From Candidatus Methanomethylophilaceae archaeon (GTDB lineage Archaea > Thermoplasmatota > Thermoplasmata > Methanomassiliicoccales > Methanomethylophilaceae): a stretch of 64,000 nucleotides of DNA. Below the pieces are notes generated by a model. That model ran no database searches. It had not been told where the DNA came from and worked only from the letters and a program-made list of their open reading frames with translations. The translations under genes were made by a program, and so were the position numbers. The stretch is from contig CALUHR010000009.1 of assembly GCA_944320495.1 (NCBI GenBank), forward strand, positions 79,645 through 143,644, given 5' to 3'. Each line of letters starts with the position of its first letter. Within the stretch, counting starts at the first letter, position 1. Below, one piece after another: positions 35,627-44,422 of this stretch.

Positions 35627-36307
35627 TCAGATGGGTTTATCTCCCGAGGCCTCCAGAAGTTCGCGCTCCCATCTCTCGAGGAAGGAATCGGCCATGCGGA
35701 GGAGCTTCTTCAGGATGGGGATCTCGTATCCGGTCCTCTCCGCGAGCGCGTAGAAGCCGTCCGCGATCCAGGTTATCCGGACGTCCTCGCCGTCCTCAAC
35801 CTGGTCGGTCACCTCCCTCAGGACCGCGTCCCAGTCTATACGGGTCGCGCGGAGGATGGACTCGCAATCCGCCGCATCTCCCTCCCTCTCGGTTATAGAC
35901 TTGAAGATGAGGATGTCCTCCGGGGCGCAGGTGCAGAGCCTCAGACCGCCCTTCGAGAACCTCTCCACCGACCTTCCCGCCATCGCCTCGGAGAACCTGA
36001 GTTTCCCGCATACCCTGGATTCGAAGAGGTCGACCCTGTGGCCGTCGTCATCCTCCAGTATGGAGGACAGGTTCATCCTCCCGTATCCGTCGCCTGGACG
36101 TACCGAGCGGAACCCCATCCTCGTCAGCGCCCCGAAGATGGCGTCGTACTCCCGACGGCTCGTCACCACCATGTCCTTGGTGAAGAGCTTCCTCCCCAGG
36201 TACATCATGGACCCGCCGCCTATCATGTAGAGATCCACCGGACTCTCCAGGCTCTCTGAGAGACGGGTCATCAGCCCCTCCATCTCCCTCTTCTCCCTTA
36301 TCGTCAT
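35627..36307 (-). CDS. Nucleotidyltransferase-fold protein (DUF6036-like)
   Basis: The ~226-aa protein has an N-terminal nucleotidyltransferase-like core: MIGGGSMMYLGRKLFTKDMVV at ~25-45 ('GG-x-A...G...T-x-D' pattern), a HRVDLFESRVCGKL strand at ~90, then a helical C-terminus with APEDILIFKSI. This recalls the DUF6036/AbiEii-type proteins often coupled to a winged-helix partner in toxin-antitoxin-like loci. The ATG at 36307 overlaps a TGA in the frame that the upstream winged-helix gene would use after a one-base shift. Function as a toxin, tRNA modifier or regulator is not established. Confidence 0.65.
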   Translation of the reverse strand: MTIREKREMEGLMTRLSESLESPVDLYMIGGGSMMYLGRKLFTKDMVVTSRREYDAIFGALTRMGFRSVRPGDGYGRMNLSSILEDDDGHRVDLFESRVCGKLRFSEAMAGRSVERFSKGGLRLCTCAPEDILIFKSITEREGDAADCESILRATRIDWDAVLREVTDQVEDGEDVRITWIADGFYALAERTGYEIPILKKLLRMADSFLERWERELLEASGDKPI

Positions 36308-37160
36308 GTCTCGTCCCACCCAGGCCGGGGATGCGACCGCAGAGGTCCTTCAGGCTAGGCCATCCCTCCACGTGTCCGCCCGCGAGTATGGACGACACCA
36401 TGGATTCGAACCCTCCGTCAGCGCGGACGGACTCCATGTTCCTTAGATAGAACATCAGGACGCCCATGCGCAGCATGTAATCGCATGTCTTTTCGGCTAT
36501 CAAGAGCGAATCTTTGAAGACGGTATCTATAGTTTGCGGTTCAGTATGCGATTTGTAATATGTAGTGTCAAGTCCGATGTCTACACCGTAGTCGTGGAAC
36601 AGGGAGAACGCCGCCCTCTGGGCGTCGAGTTCGGCGGGGTTGGAGTACAGGACCCCGTCCCTGTCCCTGCTGTATATGACGGATCCGACGGGCGCACGTG
36701 GGTCGTACACATCGGCGAGGTCCTCGAAGCTGTCAAGCATCCTTCTCAGCTCGGGCCAGAGCGAGTCGTTGATAACGAAGCCCCCGTCCCTTCTGCGTAC
36801 GACCCCCAAGGACCTGGCGTCGGAGATGCGTCTGTACGCTGTCGCGCGGGAGATTCCGAGGGCGTCGACGACATCCTCGGGGGTGCGGGGTTCGCGGAGG
36901 GTCATAAGGACGTCCATGCCGTGGCCTGACAGCACCGACGCCATCCCAGACGAGACTGACATGATGCGGGAGAGGCGGATTCCCGCGGCGCTAGGCACGA
37001 GGGTCATACCATCTGGCGAGAGGATGCCCTTCGCTCTGAGTCCCCTAATGGCTGAGTAGGCCGTCGCGCGTGACGATCCCATCTCCTCTGCGATGGAATC
37101 GGCGTCCGTTGTCCCGTTGGATATCGACCGGAGTGCAAGAAGCTCGGATTGTGTGAACAT
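36048..37160 (-). CDS. Tandem winged-helix transcription regulator
   Basis: Two winged-helix DNA-binding units are visible: residues 1-65 (SIAEEMGSSRATAYSAIRGLRAKG) and ~80-140 (EDVVDALGISRATAYRRISDARSLGVV). A helical effector or dimerisation domain runs to about residue 285. After GRIPGLGG (~36330) the frame is out of phase with the nucleotidyltransferase gene and runs on to 36048 as Gly/Arg/His-rich residues. A single inserted base there would instead end the gene at the TGA overlapping the next ATG. The promoter carries a long inverted repeat, suggesting autoregulation of the pair. Confidence 0.75.
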   Translation of the reverse strand: MFTQSELLALRSISNGTTDADSIAEEMGSSRATAYSAIRGLRAKGILSPDGMTLVPSAAGIRLSRIMSVSSGMASVLSGHGMDVLMTLREPRTPEDVVDALGISRATAYRRISDARSLGVVRRRDGGFVINDSLWPELRRMLDSFEDLADVYDPRAPVGSVIYSRDRDGVLYSNPAELDAQRAAFSLFHDYGVDIGLDTTYYKSHTEPQTIDTVFKDSLLIAEKTCDYMLRMGVLMFYLRNMESVRADGGFESMVSSILAGGHVEGWPSLKDLCGRIPGLGGTRHDDKGEEGDGGADDPSLREPGESGGSLHDRRRVHDVPGEEALHQGHGGDEPSGVRRHLRGADEDGVPLGTSRRRIREDEPVLHTGG

Positions 37161-37162
37161 AT

Positions 37163-37205
37163 CTCAAAATTCAATAATAATATTTGATTATTTTAGAATT
37201 ATGAG
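37163..37205 (-). promoter_or_regulatory. AT-rich dyad operator of the winged-helix gene
   Basis: CTCAAAATTC (37163-37172) and GAATTATGAG (37196-37205) form a 9/10 inverted repeat around an A/T-only core (AATAATAATATTTG...), immediately upstream of the regulator's ATG. The position fits an autoregulatory operator overlapping the promoter. Confidence 0.5.
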
Positions 37206-37283
37206 ATGAATTTGGTTGGTGGGATTGATGTAAGCACTGACCCAGCTGCAAAACGTCGTAATCCCGTAGGGGTGGGGAAAGGC

Positions 37284-37310
37284 GGCCAAGGGGAACCAGG
37301 CCCCTTGGCC
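37284..37310 (-). terminator. Terminator of the leftward cobalamin operon
   Basis: GGCCAAGGGG / CCCCTTGGCC make a perfect 10-bp stem with a 7-nt loop, 12 nt after the cbiA stop on the - strand. A C/T-rich tract (GCCTTTCCCC) follows in the direction of transcription. Confidence 0.6.
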
Positions 37311-37321
37311 AAGCAAGCTCA

Positions 37322-38713
37322 TCAAAAATCGAATCCCGATTCTCGGTCGATCGTTCTCTCGCGTCCTCTGGAGTCCCTGTACTCGGCGCATCTCCTGAGG
37401 AACCCTAACGGAACCTCCGGGTTCGAGTAGTAGTACATGTGGGGGTACCCGGCGAGGAGCGTCCCGGTGTCGTTGATGCACCTGTACGTGGTCTCCCTCT
37501 TGGAGGCCTCCCAGTCGTCCCCGTTGGACTCGCTGTCCCAATAGTGGAACTCGTGCCCCTTGACGACCGGCCTGGACCCCATCATCCCGTCCTCGTCGAC
37601 GGGCTGCAGCGTCACATAGCCGAACCTGCAGAGCTTCCCCGTGTTCCAGGTCCTGCCGGGTATGGCGCCCACCATGTACCTCTCGACCCCGTCCCCGTCC
37701 TCCATCCTCTCGTGGAGGTACATGAACCCGCCGCATTCGGCGATGCATGGCATGCCCGAGGCAATCGCATCGCGGATGTCGTCCAGCATGGAGCGGTTGG
37801 ACTCCAGCTCCTCCCCGTGGAGCTCCGGGTACCCTCCGGAGAGGACGATGCCGTCCACGTCCGAGAGATGCTCGTCTTGCATGGGCGAGAACCTGACAAT
37901 CTCGGCGCCGCACCTCTCTAGCAGCTCGATGTTGTCCTCGTAGGTGAAGCAGAACGCGTCATCGTCGGCAAGGCCGATCCTCACCGTCCCGTCGACCCTC
38001 CCGACCGTGGGAGCGGAGTACTCCAGATTCGGCGCGGAGCGCGCCATCTCCAAGATGCCGTCGATGTCCACGGTCCTCTCCAGCTCCTGTCCGAGCCTCT
38101 TCAGCCTGTCCCTGAGCTCCTCCACTTCTCCGGGCAGGACCAGTCCGAGATGCCGGCTCTCCAGCACGAGGTCCTTCAGCTTCGGGACGTATCCGAGAGG
38201 TCTGATGCCCATCCTCTCGGCCTCCGGCGCCAGGGCCTCGTAGACCCTCTGGGACATCTGGTTGAAGATGACGCCGGAGATTCTGTTGGGGCGGAAGTCC
38301 TTGAATCCTTTCAGCACCGCGAGCGTGGAGAGGGACGCTCCCCTGGAGTTCACAATCAGGATGACCGGTATGTCCAGCTTCTCCGAGACGTCGTAGGAGC
38401 TGGCGTCGGTCCCTGTGAAGTCGACCCCGTCGTAGAATCCCATCACACCCTCGACCACGGAGACGTCGCATTGCTCCGCGGTCCGGCCGAATAGATATCT
38501 CAGCGTCCGGGCGTCGACGAAGTAGGCGTCCAGGTTCTTCGATCTGGCGCCGATAACGCGGGAGTGGAACATGGGGTCGATGTAGTCCGGACCGCATTTG
38601 AACGAGGCGACACTCAGTCCGCGGTCGACCAGGGCCTGCAGGAGGCCGCAGGTGATCAGAGTCTTCCCGCTGCCGCTGGCGGGCGCGGCGATCATGAACC
38701 TCGGAAGGCTCAT
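37322..38713 (-). CDS. cbiA: Cobyrinate a,c-diamide synthase
   Basis: CbiA uses ATP and glutamine to amidate the a and c side chains of (cobalt-)cobyrinate. The 463-aa chain has an N-terminal ATPase with P-loop APASGSGKT (9-17) and CGPDYIDP. A C-terminal class-I-like glutamine amidotransferase domain has its nucleophile in IAECGGFMYL and a late His in a HEFHYWD motif. It is last in the leftward operon, overlapping the cbiJET stop by 4 nt. I assign it to cobalamin rather than F430 because of this context; the second homologue at 53.1 kb sits in the cfb operon. Confidence 0.92.
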   Translation of the reverse strand: MSLPRFMIAAPASGSGKTLITCGLLQALVDRGLSVASFKCGPDYIDPMFHSRVIGARSKNLDAYFVDARTLRYLFGRTAEQCDVSVVEGVMGFYDGVDFTGTDASSYDVSEKLDIPVILIVNSRGASLSTLAVLKGFKDFRPNRISGVIFNQMSQRVYEALAPEAERMGIRPLGYVPKLKDLVLESRHLGLVLPGEVEELRDRLKRLGQELERTVDIDGILEMARSAPNLEYSAPTVGRVDGTVRIGLADDDAFCFTYEDNIELLERCGAEIVRFSPMQDEHLSDVDGIVLSGGYPELHGEELESNRSMLDDIRDAIASGMPCIAECGGFMYLHERMEDGDGVERYMVGAIPGRTWNTGKLCRFGYVTLQPVDEDGMMGSRPVVKGHEFHYWDSESNGDDWEASKRETTYRCINDTGTLLAGYPHMYYYSNPEVPLGFLRRCAEYRDSRGRERTIDRESGFDF

Positions 38714-40695
38714 CTGCCCCTCACCACCGCGATGTAGACGGGGTTCTGCCCGAACATGAGGTGGTACGAGCCGAGCTTCTTGGAGCGGGCGACTGTGACG
38801 TTGATGATGTCCTCCTCCACGAGCCCCAGATCCCTTATCACCTGGGCGGTCTCGGCTATGGTCTCTATGGTCACGGAGTTGATTACGATGCGGACGTCGG
38901 GGTTCTTGTCCAGCAGGCACTGCACGATCTGCTTCAGGTTGCCCGACGAACCACCGATGAACGCGTGTGTGGGGGACGGGAGGTCGGCCATCGCCTCCGG
39001 AGCCAGGCCCCTGACGATCTCCAGGTTGGGGGTCTTGAATCTTCTCTTGTTGATCTCGATGAGGTCCGCCGCGGCATCCTCCTTCTCGATGGCGTAGACC
39101 CTCCCGTTAACCGCGGTAAGGGCCATCTCGATCGACACGGACCCGGTGCCGGCGCCGACATCGTAGACGACGGAGTCGTCGCAGAGCTTGAGCTTGGCCA
39201 CGGACAGCGCGCGGACCTCCGACTTGGTCATGGGGGCATCCCCCCTGACGAACTCCTCGTCGGGTATGCCGACGGGGTTCCTCCTGTCGGGGCTCCCGTT
39301 GTAGATCATTGCCACGCACAGGTCCCCGAAGGAGTGTGCCAGCAACTCGTCCGGTGATCCTCTGACGATCCTCTCGGACGGGTATCCGAAGTCCTGGCCG
39401 ATGGCCACTTCGACGTCCATCCCGTATTCGGACAGCTGGGAGCACATGGCGTGGACGGTGTCCTCGCCGGAGAGGAGGGTGAAGACCTTCGCATGGGTGT
39501 TCGCCAGCCCCACGATGTTCGCGTCGCGGCCGTGGGCGCTGGTGACGTACGCATCGCTCCACGTGTCTCCGAGCTTCGAGGCGAAGTACACGAGGGACGA
39601 GATCCCGCATTCCACGTCGACTTCGTACTCCTCCGGGTCGAGGGCCTGCAGGAGCTTCGTAGCGCCGCTGTAGAATCCGGTGTCGCCGGAGAGCAGCACC
39701 GCTGCATCCGTGAACTGCGGATGGGAGTCCAGATACCCGCGGATGGCGTCAGCCCTGTATTCCACGAGGACCTCTTTGCTGGACGTGTCGATGGATTCCA
39801 CCATGCGTTTGGCGCCGATCACGAGGCCGCATCCGGCCACCCTCGCGGCTGCCCTCTGGGTCATGTCCCCGGGGCCCATGCCGATGCCTACGAGGGCGAC
39901 CCTGCGTCTCTCCTCCGATGGGGTCTCCGCATCCGTGTGGTCCAGTCCTAGTCTGTCGTCCAGCATCCTAACAACCTCTCCATAATCGTGGCCCGACTCG
40001 GCGGGCCTGCTGATGAGCACGATCTTCGCACCTGCGCGTCTGGCGGCGCGGACCTTCTCCTCGAATCCGCCGATCGTTCCTGAATCCTTGGTGACGAGCC
40101 ATCTCGCACCTGCGCGCCTCAGCGCGGCCAGGTTCTCCTCCTCCGTGAACGGCCCCTGGGCGGCGATGAGGTGCGACCCCTCGAATCCGAGCGACACGGC
40201 CTTCCCCATGGATTCGCCTGTGGAAAGGACGCGTGCCGTGAGTCTCTCCCGGTAGTCTGGTATCTCCGTGTACAGGTGGAGCTCGTTGGACCCGGTGGAG
40301 ACCAGGACGTTGCCCTCGGTCCCCTTCAGGAACTCCACGGCATCCTTCACGGAGGGGACCTCCACTATGTCGTCCGGCGCGCATCCGCCGTCCCTGACGA
40401 GCCTGATGCATTCGACTCCCGCCTCGGAGCACCCCTCGCGGATGTGCTCCGATATCCTCCTGGCATAGGGATGGGTGGCGTCGACGACCAGGCCGTAGCC
40501 GCAGTCGCGGATCACCCTGGCTATGCCCTCGGCCCCGCCACAGCTCCCGACCTGTACGTCCACGCCGTCCTCCTCCATGACCACTGCCCCGTACTCGGTG
40601 GCGACGCGCACATGGACGGGCACGCCTCTGGAGTGGAGGTATCTGGCTACGGCCCTGCCGTCGGCGGTCCCGGAGAAGACCAGAACGTCGGTCAT
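38710..40695 (-). CDS. cbiJ/cbiE/cbiT: Triple fusion CbiJ-CbiE-CbiT
   Basis: One 661-aa chain carries three cobalamin enzymes. Residues 1-~245 are cobalt-precorrin-6A reductase CbiJ (VLVFSGTADGRAVARYL, VVDATHPYARRIS). Residues ~262-465 are the C5 methyltransferase CbiE (VALVGIGMGPGDM, LLSGDTGFYSGA). Residues ~470-661 are CbiT, the C15 methyltransferase and decarboxylase (MTKSEVRALSVAKL, YDVGAGTGSVSIE, FIGGSSGNL). They act at consecutive or near-consecutive steps after ring contraction, so the fusion may channel intermediates. CbiE-CbiT fusions (CobL) are common; adding CbiJ in front is unusual. The start at 40695 overlaps the cbiG stop by 4 nt. Confidence 0.92.
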   Translation of the reverse strand: MTDVLVFSGTADGRAVARYLHSRGVPVHVRVATEYGAVVMEEDGVDVQVGSCGGAEGIARVIRDCGYGLVVDATHPYARRISEHIREGCSEAGVECIRLVRDGGCAPDDIVEVPSVKDAVEFLKGTEGNVLVSTGSNELHLYTEIPDYRERLTARVLSTGESMGKAVSLGFEGSHLIAAQGPFTEEENLAALRRAGARWLVTKDSGTIGGFEEKVRAARRAGAKIVLISRPAESGHDYGEVVRMLDDRLGLDHTDAETPSEERRRVALVGIGMGPGDMTQRAAARVAGCGLVIGAKRMVESIDTSSKEVLVEYRADAIRGYLDSHPQFTDAAVLLSGDTGFYSGATKLLQALDPEEYEVDVECGISSLVYFASKLGDTWSDAYVTSAHGRDANIVGLANTHAKVFTLLSGEDTVHAMCSQLSEYGMDVEVAIGQDFGYPSERIVRGSPDELLAHSFGDLCVAMIYNGSPDRRNPVGIPDEEFVRGDAPMTKSEVRALSVAKLKLCDDSVVYDVGAGTGSVSIEMALTAVNGRVYAIEKEDAAADLIEINKRRFKTPNLEIVRGLAPEAMADLPSPTHAFIGGSSGNLKQIVQCLLDKNPDVRIVINSVTIETIAETAQVIRDLGLVEEDIINVTVARSKKLGSYHLMFGQNPVYIAVVRGR

Positions 40696-41720
40696 AGGAA
40701 CCTCGCCTCCACTCTCTTCGAACAGATAGCGATGGTCATGCCGTCCCTGGGGGTCTTGCGGAGCACGAACTCCTCCCCTCCGGCGATGACGGCCGAGCGC
40801 TCGCAGACGCAGTCGACGTCGGTGACGCTGCTCACGAACTCCGATCTCGAGAACTCTCCCTCGAGGGAGTTGAGCTCCTCCGCGGAATGGAACGATGCCG
40901 GCACCCTCAGGCGCCTGGCCAGCTCGAGTATGGCCTCCTCGTCCCTCTTGATGTCTATGCTGGAGACGGCGGCAACCCTCTGGCGGGCGATGCCAAGGCC
41001 ATCCAGCGTCGATTTGACGAAATCCCACAGCTTCGCGGGGTCGGTCCCGCGTTTGCAACCCACTCCCAGTACGATGTCCTGCGGCACGAGGTTGAGAGTG
41101 ACATCGAACGGCTTCTCCCCCGGATCGGATGATATGCAGACGCCCAGCTCTCCGGAGTCTGCGGGTGTTATGCCGTCCGGGAGATCGCCCCCCACGGGGA
41201 TGTTCGAGCGGAATCCCACGAACCTCCCGTCAAGAACCCTGGCCGAGACGTCCTTGGCGATGGCCATGCTGGAGATCCTCATGCCGTTCCTGGAGGCGAA
41301 GGTGTCCACCGAGAACTTCCCGTTCAGGTCCGTGGCGGTGGTGATTATCGGTTCGGAGCCCATCCTGTCCGCTATCCTGGCGGTCAGCTCGTTGCATCCG
41401 CCGATGTGTCCGGACAGGAGAGCCACCGCCCAGCGACCGTGCTCGTCCATGCAGACGACCGCGGGGTCCGTGGTCTTGCTCCTCACGTAGGGGGCGATGT
41501 ATCTCACCGCGATGCCGATGGCTCCGATGTAGACGATGGCGTCGCATTCGTTCCATGAGGCCCCGGTCCACTCGCCCACCTTGCCCTCTATCCTCTCTAC
41601 GCCAAGGCTGTCCGACGTGGTCTTGCAGTAGATCCTGACGTCGTCCTCCCTCAGCGCCTCCTTGAGCCTCAGCGCCGTCCTGCACCCGTTGGTGGAGAAG
41701 GCGACCGCGTCGATCCGCAT
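40692..41720 (-). CDS. cbiG: Cobalt-precorrin-5A hydrolase
   Basis: CbiG opens the delta-lactone of cobalt-precorrin-5A with loss of acetaldehyde, the step that allows ring contraction in the anaerobic pathway. The 342-aa chain shows the family's three parts: an N-terminal domain (FSTNGCRTALRLKE), a central segment with AIVYIGAIGIAVRYIAPYV and LLSGHIGGCNELT, and the C-terminal CbiG_C domain (VLGVGCKRGTD, VSSIDIKRDEEAI, FHSAEELN). It overlaps cbiD by 52 nt upstream and cbiJET by 4 nt downstream. Confidence 0.95.
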   Translation of the reverse strand: MRIDAVAFSTNGCRTALRLKEALREDDVRIYCKTTSDSLGVERIEGKVGEWTGASWNECDAIVYIGAIGIAVRYIAPYVRSKTTDPAVVCMDEHGRWAVALLSGHIGGCNELTARIADRMGSEPIITTATDLNGKFSVDTFASRNGMRISSMAIAKDVSARVLDGRFVGFRSNIPVGGDLPDGITPADSGELGVCISSDPGEKPFDVTLNLVPQDIVLGVGCKRGTDPAKLWDFVKSTLDGLGIARQRVAAVSSIDIKRDEEAILELARRLRVPASFHSAEELNSLEGEFSRSEFVSSVTDVDCVCERSAVIAGGEEFVLRKTPRDGMTIAICSKRVEARFL

Positions 41721-42865
41721 CGCAGCTCCCTCCTGACCTCGTCGAGGAGCTCGTCCGCCAGGCTCGTCTTGCCCAGCAGTCCGTATGCCGACGAGAACAT
41801 CACAGCCCCCGTCCGGATCCTTCCGCCAGTGCGGTGGTTCATATGGAACTCTATCTTCTCGACAAGGAGCTTCGAGACCTCGGGGATCAGCCCCTCCCTG
41901 TCGATCACGTCCAGGGCGTCGTCCGTGGATATGCACCCCATGATCTCCCTGACGCAGTCCATCGACGCTCCCGCAATCGCCGCGTTGGCGGCGAGGATCT
42001 CCATCCTGGCATCGGCGTTGCGCGAATGCGTGTTCATGATGCCGCCGGCGAGCTTGACCATCTTGCCCAGATTGGATACGAGGACGATGTCCACGCCCAG
42101 CTCCACCGCGCAGTCGAGCATCTCGCCGACGAAGTTGCTGCATTTGACGGCGAACTCGGGGTCGATCCCGTCGATCCCCTCGGAGAAGTCCCTGCCGTAA
42201 TTGCCAGGCACAACCAGCAGAACCTTGTTGCCGTCGGCGGCGCGCACCCTCATCTCGGTGCGGATAGTCTCCACCAGGGCGGTCTCGCTCATCGGCTCCA
42301 CTATGCCGCTCGTCCCGAGGATGGAGATCCCCCCCTCGATTCCGAGGCGGGGGTTGAACGTCCTCTCCGCAATCTCCGTTCCAGCCGGGACGGATATGAC
42401 CGCCCTCAGGCCCCCGGTGTATCCCATCGCGGATGACACGTCCTCCAGGGCCTCGCGGATCATGGACCTCGGGACGCGGTTTATGGCGGCGTTGCCAGGC
42501 GGCTGGTCGAGCCCCTTGCGGGTCACCCTTCCGACCCCGACTCCGCCGTCTATCTCGATCCCCTCGGGGATCATGGACACCTCAGAATAGACGAGAGCAC
42601 CGTGGGTGGCGTCGATGTCGTCGCCGCCGTCCTTCCTGACGGCACAGGATGCCGTTTCCCCATCGATCCTGAGGTCCTCGACGGGCAGGTCCAGGACTAT
42701 GCCCTTGGGGGTCGTGATGCTGACCGTCTCCACGGGAGTTCCCAGGAGCGCCATCGCCGCCGCCTTGCTGGCAGCGGTCGCGCAGGTCCCGGTGGTGTGG
42801 CCCCTTCTAAGACGCTTGTTGTTCACATAGACGTACATCTCGTCGGGTCTGGGGCCTAGGGTCAT
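41669..42865 (-). CDS. cbiD: Cobalt-precorrin-5B C1-methyltransferase
   Basis: CbiD methylates C1 of cobalt-precorrin-5B. The 398-aa chain has the hallmark RRGHTTGTCATAASKAA near the N-terminus, GGDDIDATHG, RVTRKGLDQPPGNAAINRVP and LVSNLGKMVKLAGGIMNTHSR. I start at 42865, 7-8 nt after AGGAG, although the frame is open 12 codons further. It is first in the leftward operon. The last ~17 codons overlap cbiG. Confidence 0.95.
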   Translation of the reverse strand: MTLGPRPDEMYVYVNNKRLRRGHTTGTCATAASKAAAMALLGTPVETVSITTPKGIVLDLPVEDLRIDGETASCAVRKDGGDDIDATHGALVYSEVSMIPEGIEIDGGVGVGRVTRKGLDQPPGNAAINRVPRSMIREALEDVSSAMGYTGGLRAVISVPAGTEIAERTFNPRLGIEGGISILGTSGIVEPMSETALVETIRTEMRVRAADGNKVLLVVPGNYGRDFSEGIDGIDPEFAVKCSNFVGEMLDCAVELGVDIVLVSNLGKMVKLAGGIMNTHSRNADARMEILAANAAIAGASMDCVREIMGCISTDDALDVIDREGLIPEVSKLLVEKIEFHMNHRTGGRIRTGAVMFSSAYGLLGKTSLADELLDEVRRELRCGSTRSPSPPTGAGRR

Positions 42866-42948
42866 CTCTCGTCTCCTGCAGTTGGATGAATATACCAACA
42901 CTTATATTATTCCCGACGCTACCCTGAAAGCAGGAAGAGTGGTCTGTG
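42866..42948. promoter_or_regulatory. Shared divergent promoter of the two cobalamin operons
   Basis: This 83-nt AT-rich gap holds TATA-like sequences for both directions (TATATTATTC at ~42903-42912 for the rightward operon; GGTATATTC on the other strand). Between them GTTGG (42881-42885) and CCAAC (42895-42899) form an inverted repeat with a 9-nt spacer. A regulator here could control both halves of the pathway. I see no cobalamin-riboswitch-like element; the gap is too short for one. Confidence 0.5.
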
Positions 42949-43665
42949 ATGGCTGGAAAGCTTTACGGAATCGGCGTCGGACCCGGGGATCCCGGTCTCC
43001 TGACGCTCAGGGCCAAGGAGATCCTTGACGGATGCGGGATCATCGCGTATCCCGTTCGCAAACTCGGGGAGGGTAGCACGGCCTTCGACATCATCAAACA
43101 GGTCGTGGACGTCTCCGAGAAGAGCGTCGAGGAGTTCCTCTTCGACATGAACCCCGACGATTCCGTCCGCGAGAGATGCCGCGAGGAGGCCATGGAGAAG
43201 ATGTGCATGCTCCTGGACAACGGGGAGGACATAGCCATGGTCACCCTCGGGGACGCGGGCGTGTACAGCACCTACATGTACATCGACGCCGAGATCAGGT
43301 CCCGCGGATACGAGACCGAGGTCATCCCAGGGATCCCGTCCTTCTGTCACGGTGCCGCCCTGGCCGGCGTTCCGCTCATGATAGGGAACGAGGGCCTCGC
43401 CGTCGTGCCCGTCGCCAAGGAGAACACCGCTCTTCTGAGGGACGCCCTCCGGAACTTCGACAACGTCGTGGTCATGAAGGCGTTCAAGTCCATGCCCCTC
43501 ATAGCCGAGACCATGGACGAGTTCGGCATCCCCCGCGAGGGTGCCACCGTTGTGAGCAACGTCGGGATGGAGGGCGAGTACATCGGCCCCATGGACGACG
43601 ACCGCAAGTACGGCTACTTCACGACGGTCATCATCAAGAAGAACAAGGGAGGCAGAGAGATATGA
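42949..43665 (+). CDS. cbiL: Cobalt-precorrin-2 C20-methyltransferase
   Basis: CbiL adds the C20 methyl group to cobalt-precorrin-2, the first committed corrin methylation. The 238-aa chain has the SAM-binding YGIGVGPGDPGLLTLRA, VTLGDAGVYSTYMY and IPGIPSFCHGAA motifs of the CobI/CbiL subgroup. A GTG precedes the ATG by one codon. It is first in the rightward operon and overlaps cbiF by 4 nt (ATGA). Confidence 0.94.
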   Translation: MAGKLYGIGVGPGDPGLLTLRAKEILDGCGIIAYPVRKLGEGSTAFDIIKQVVDVSEKSVEEFLFDMNPDDSVRERCREEAMEKMCMLLDNGEDIAMVTLGDAGVYSTYMYIDAEIRSRGYETEVIPGIPSFCHGAALAGVPLMIGNEGLAVVPVAKENTALLRDALRNFDNVVVMKAFKSMPLIAETMDEFGIPREGATVVSNVGMEGEYIGPMDDDRKYGYFTTVIIKKNKGGREI

Positions 43666-44417
43666 TCTCGTTCATCGGAGCCGGACCCGGGGACCCGGAG
43701 CTCATCACAATAAAGGGAAAGAGGCTTATCGAGCAGGCAGACGTAATCATCTACGCCGGATCGCTGGTCAACCCGGACGTTCTGGAGGGCCACAAGGCCG
43801 GCGCGGAGATCTACAACAGCGCCCTGATGGACCTCGACGAGGTCATCGCCGTCATGGAGAAGGCCGAGAGGGAGGGCAGGAAGGTCGTGCGCGTGCACAC
43901 CGGGGACCCCGCCATCTACGGCGCCCACAGGGAGCAGATGGACAGGCTCGACGAGCTCGGGATAACCTACGAGGTCATCCCCGGCGTGTCCTCCGCCTTC
44001 GCCACCGCGGCCGCCCTAAACGCGGAGTACACGCTCCCCGGGAGGAGCCAGACCGTCATATTCACCAGGATGGAGGGGAGGACCCCCATGCCGGAGCGCG
44101 AGAAGCTCCCGGACCTGGCGAGACACCACGCCACCATGGTCATCTTCCTGTCCATCGGATTCATGGACGAGATGGCCAGACAGCTCCAGGAAGGCGGATA
44201 CGAGCCCACCACGCCCGTCGCCGTGGTCTACAAGGCGTCCTGGCCGGACCAGAGGATCGTCCGCGGGACCCTGCAGGACATCGCCCAGAAGGTCAAGGAT
44301 GCGGGCATCACGAAGACCGCCCTGACGGTCGTCGGCGAGTTCCTCTGCGAGGACCACGAGCTCTCCAAGCTCTACGACAAGCACTTCACAACCGAGTTCC
44401 GCAAGGCGAAGGAGTGA
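43662..44417 (+). CDS. cbiF: Cobalt-precorrin-4 C11-methyltransferase
   Basis: CbiF methylates C11 of cobalt-precorrin-4. The 251-aa chain shows FIGAGPGDPELITIKG, VIIYAGSLVNPD, VRVHTGDPAIYGA, IPGVSSAFA and the subgroup-specific YTLPGRSQTVIFTR. The start at 43662 overlaps the cbiL stop. The stop overlaps a ribosome site for cbiH. Confidence 0.95.
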   Translation: MISFIGAGPGDPELITIKGKRLIEQADVIIYAGSLVNPDVLEGHKAGAEIYNSALMDLDEVIAVMEKAEREGRKVVRVHTGDPAIYGAHREQMDRLDELGITYEVIPGVSSAFATAAALNAEYTLPGRSQTVIFTRMEGRTPMPEREKLPDLARHHATMVIFLSIGFMDEMARQLQEGGYEPTTPVAVVYKASWPDQRIVRGTLQDIAQKVKDAGITKTALTVVGEFLCEDHELSKLYDKHFTTEFRKAKE

Positions 44418-44422
44418 TCCGG

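Noticed and set aside
42866..42948. Cobalamin riboswitch upstream of the cob operons.
   Set aside because: The gap is only 83 nt, AT-rich, with TATA boxes on both strands. No conserved B12-box-like sequence is seen.
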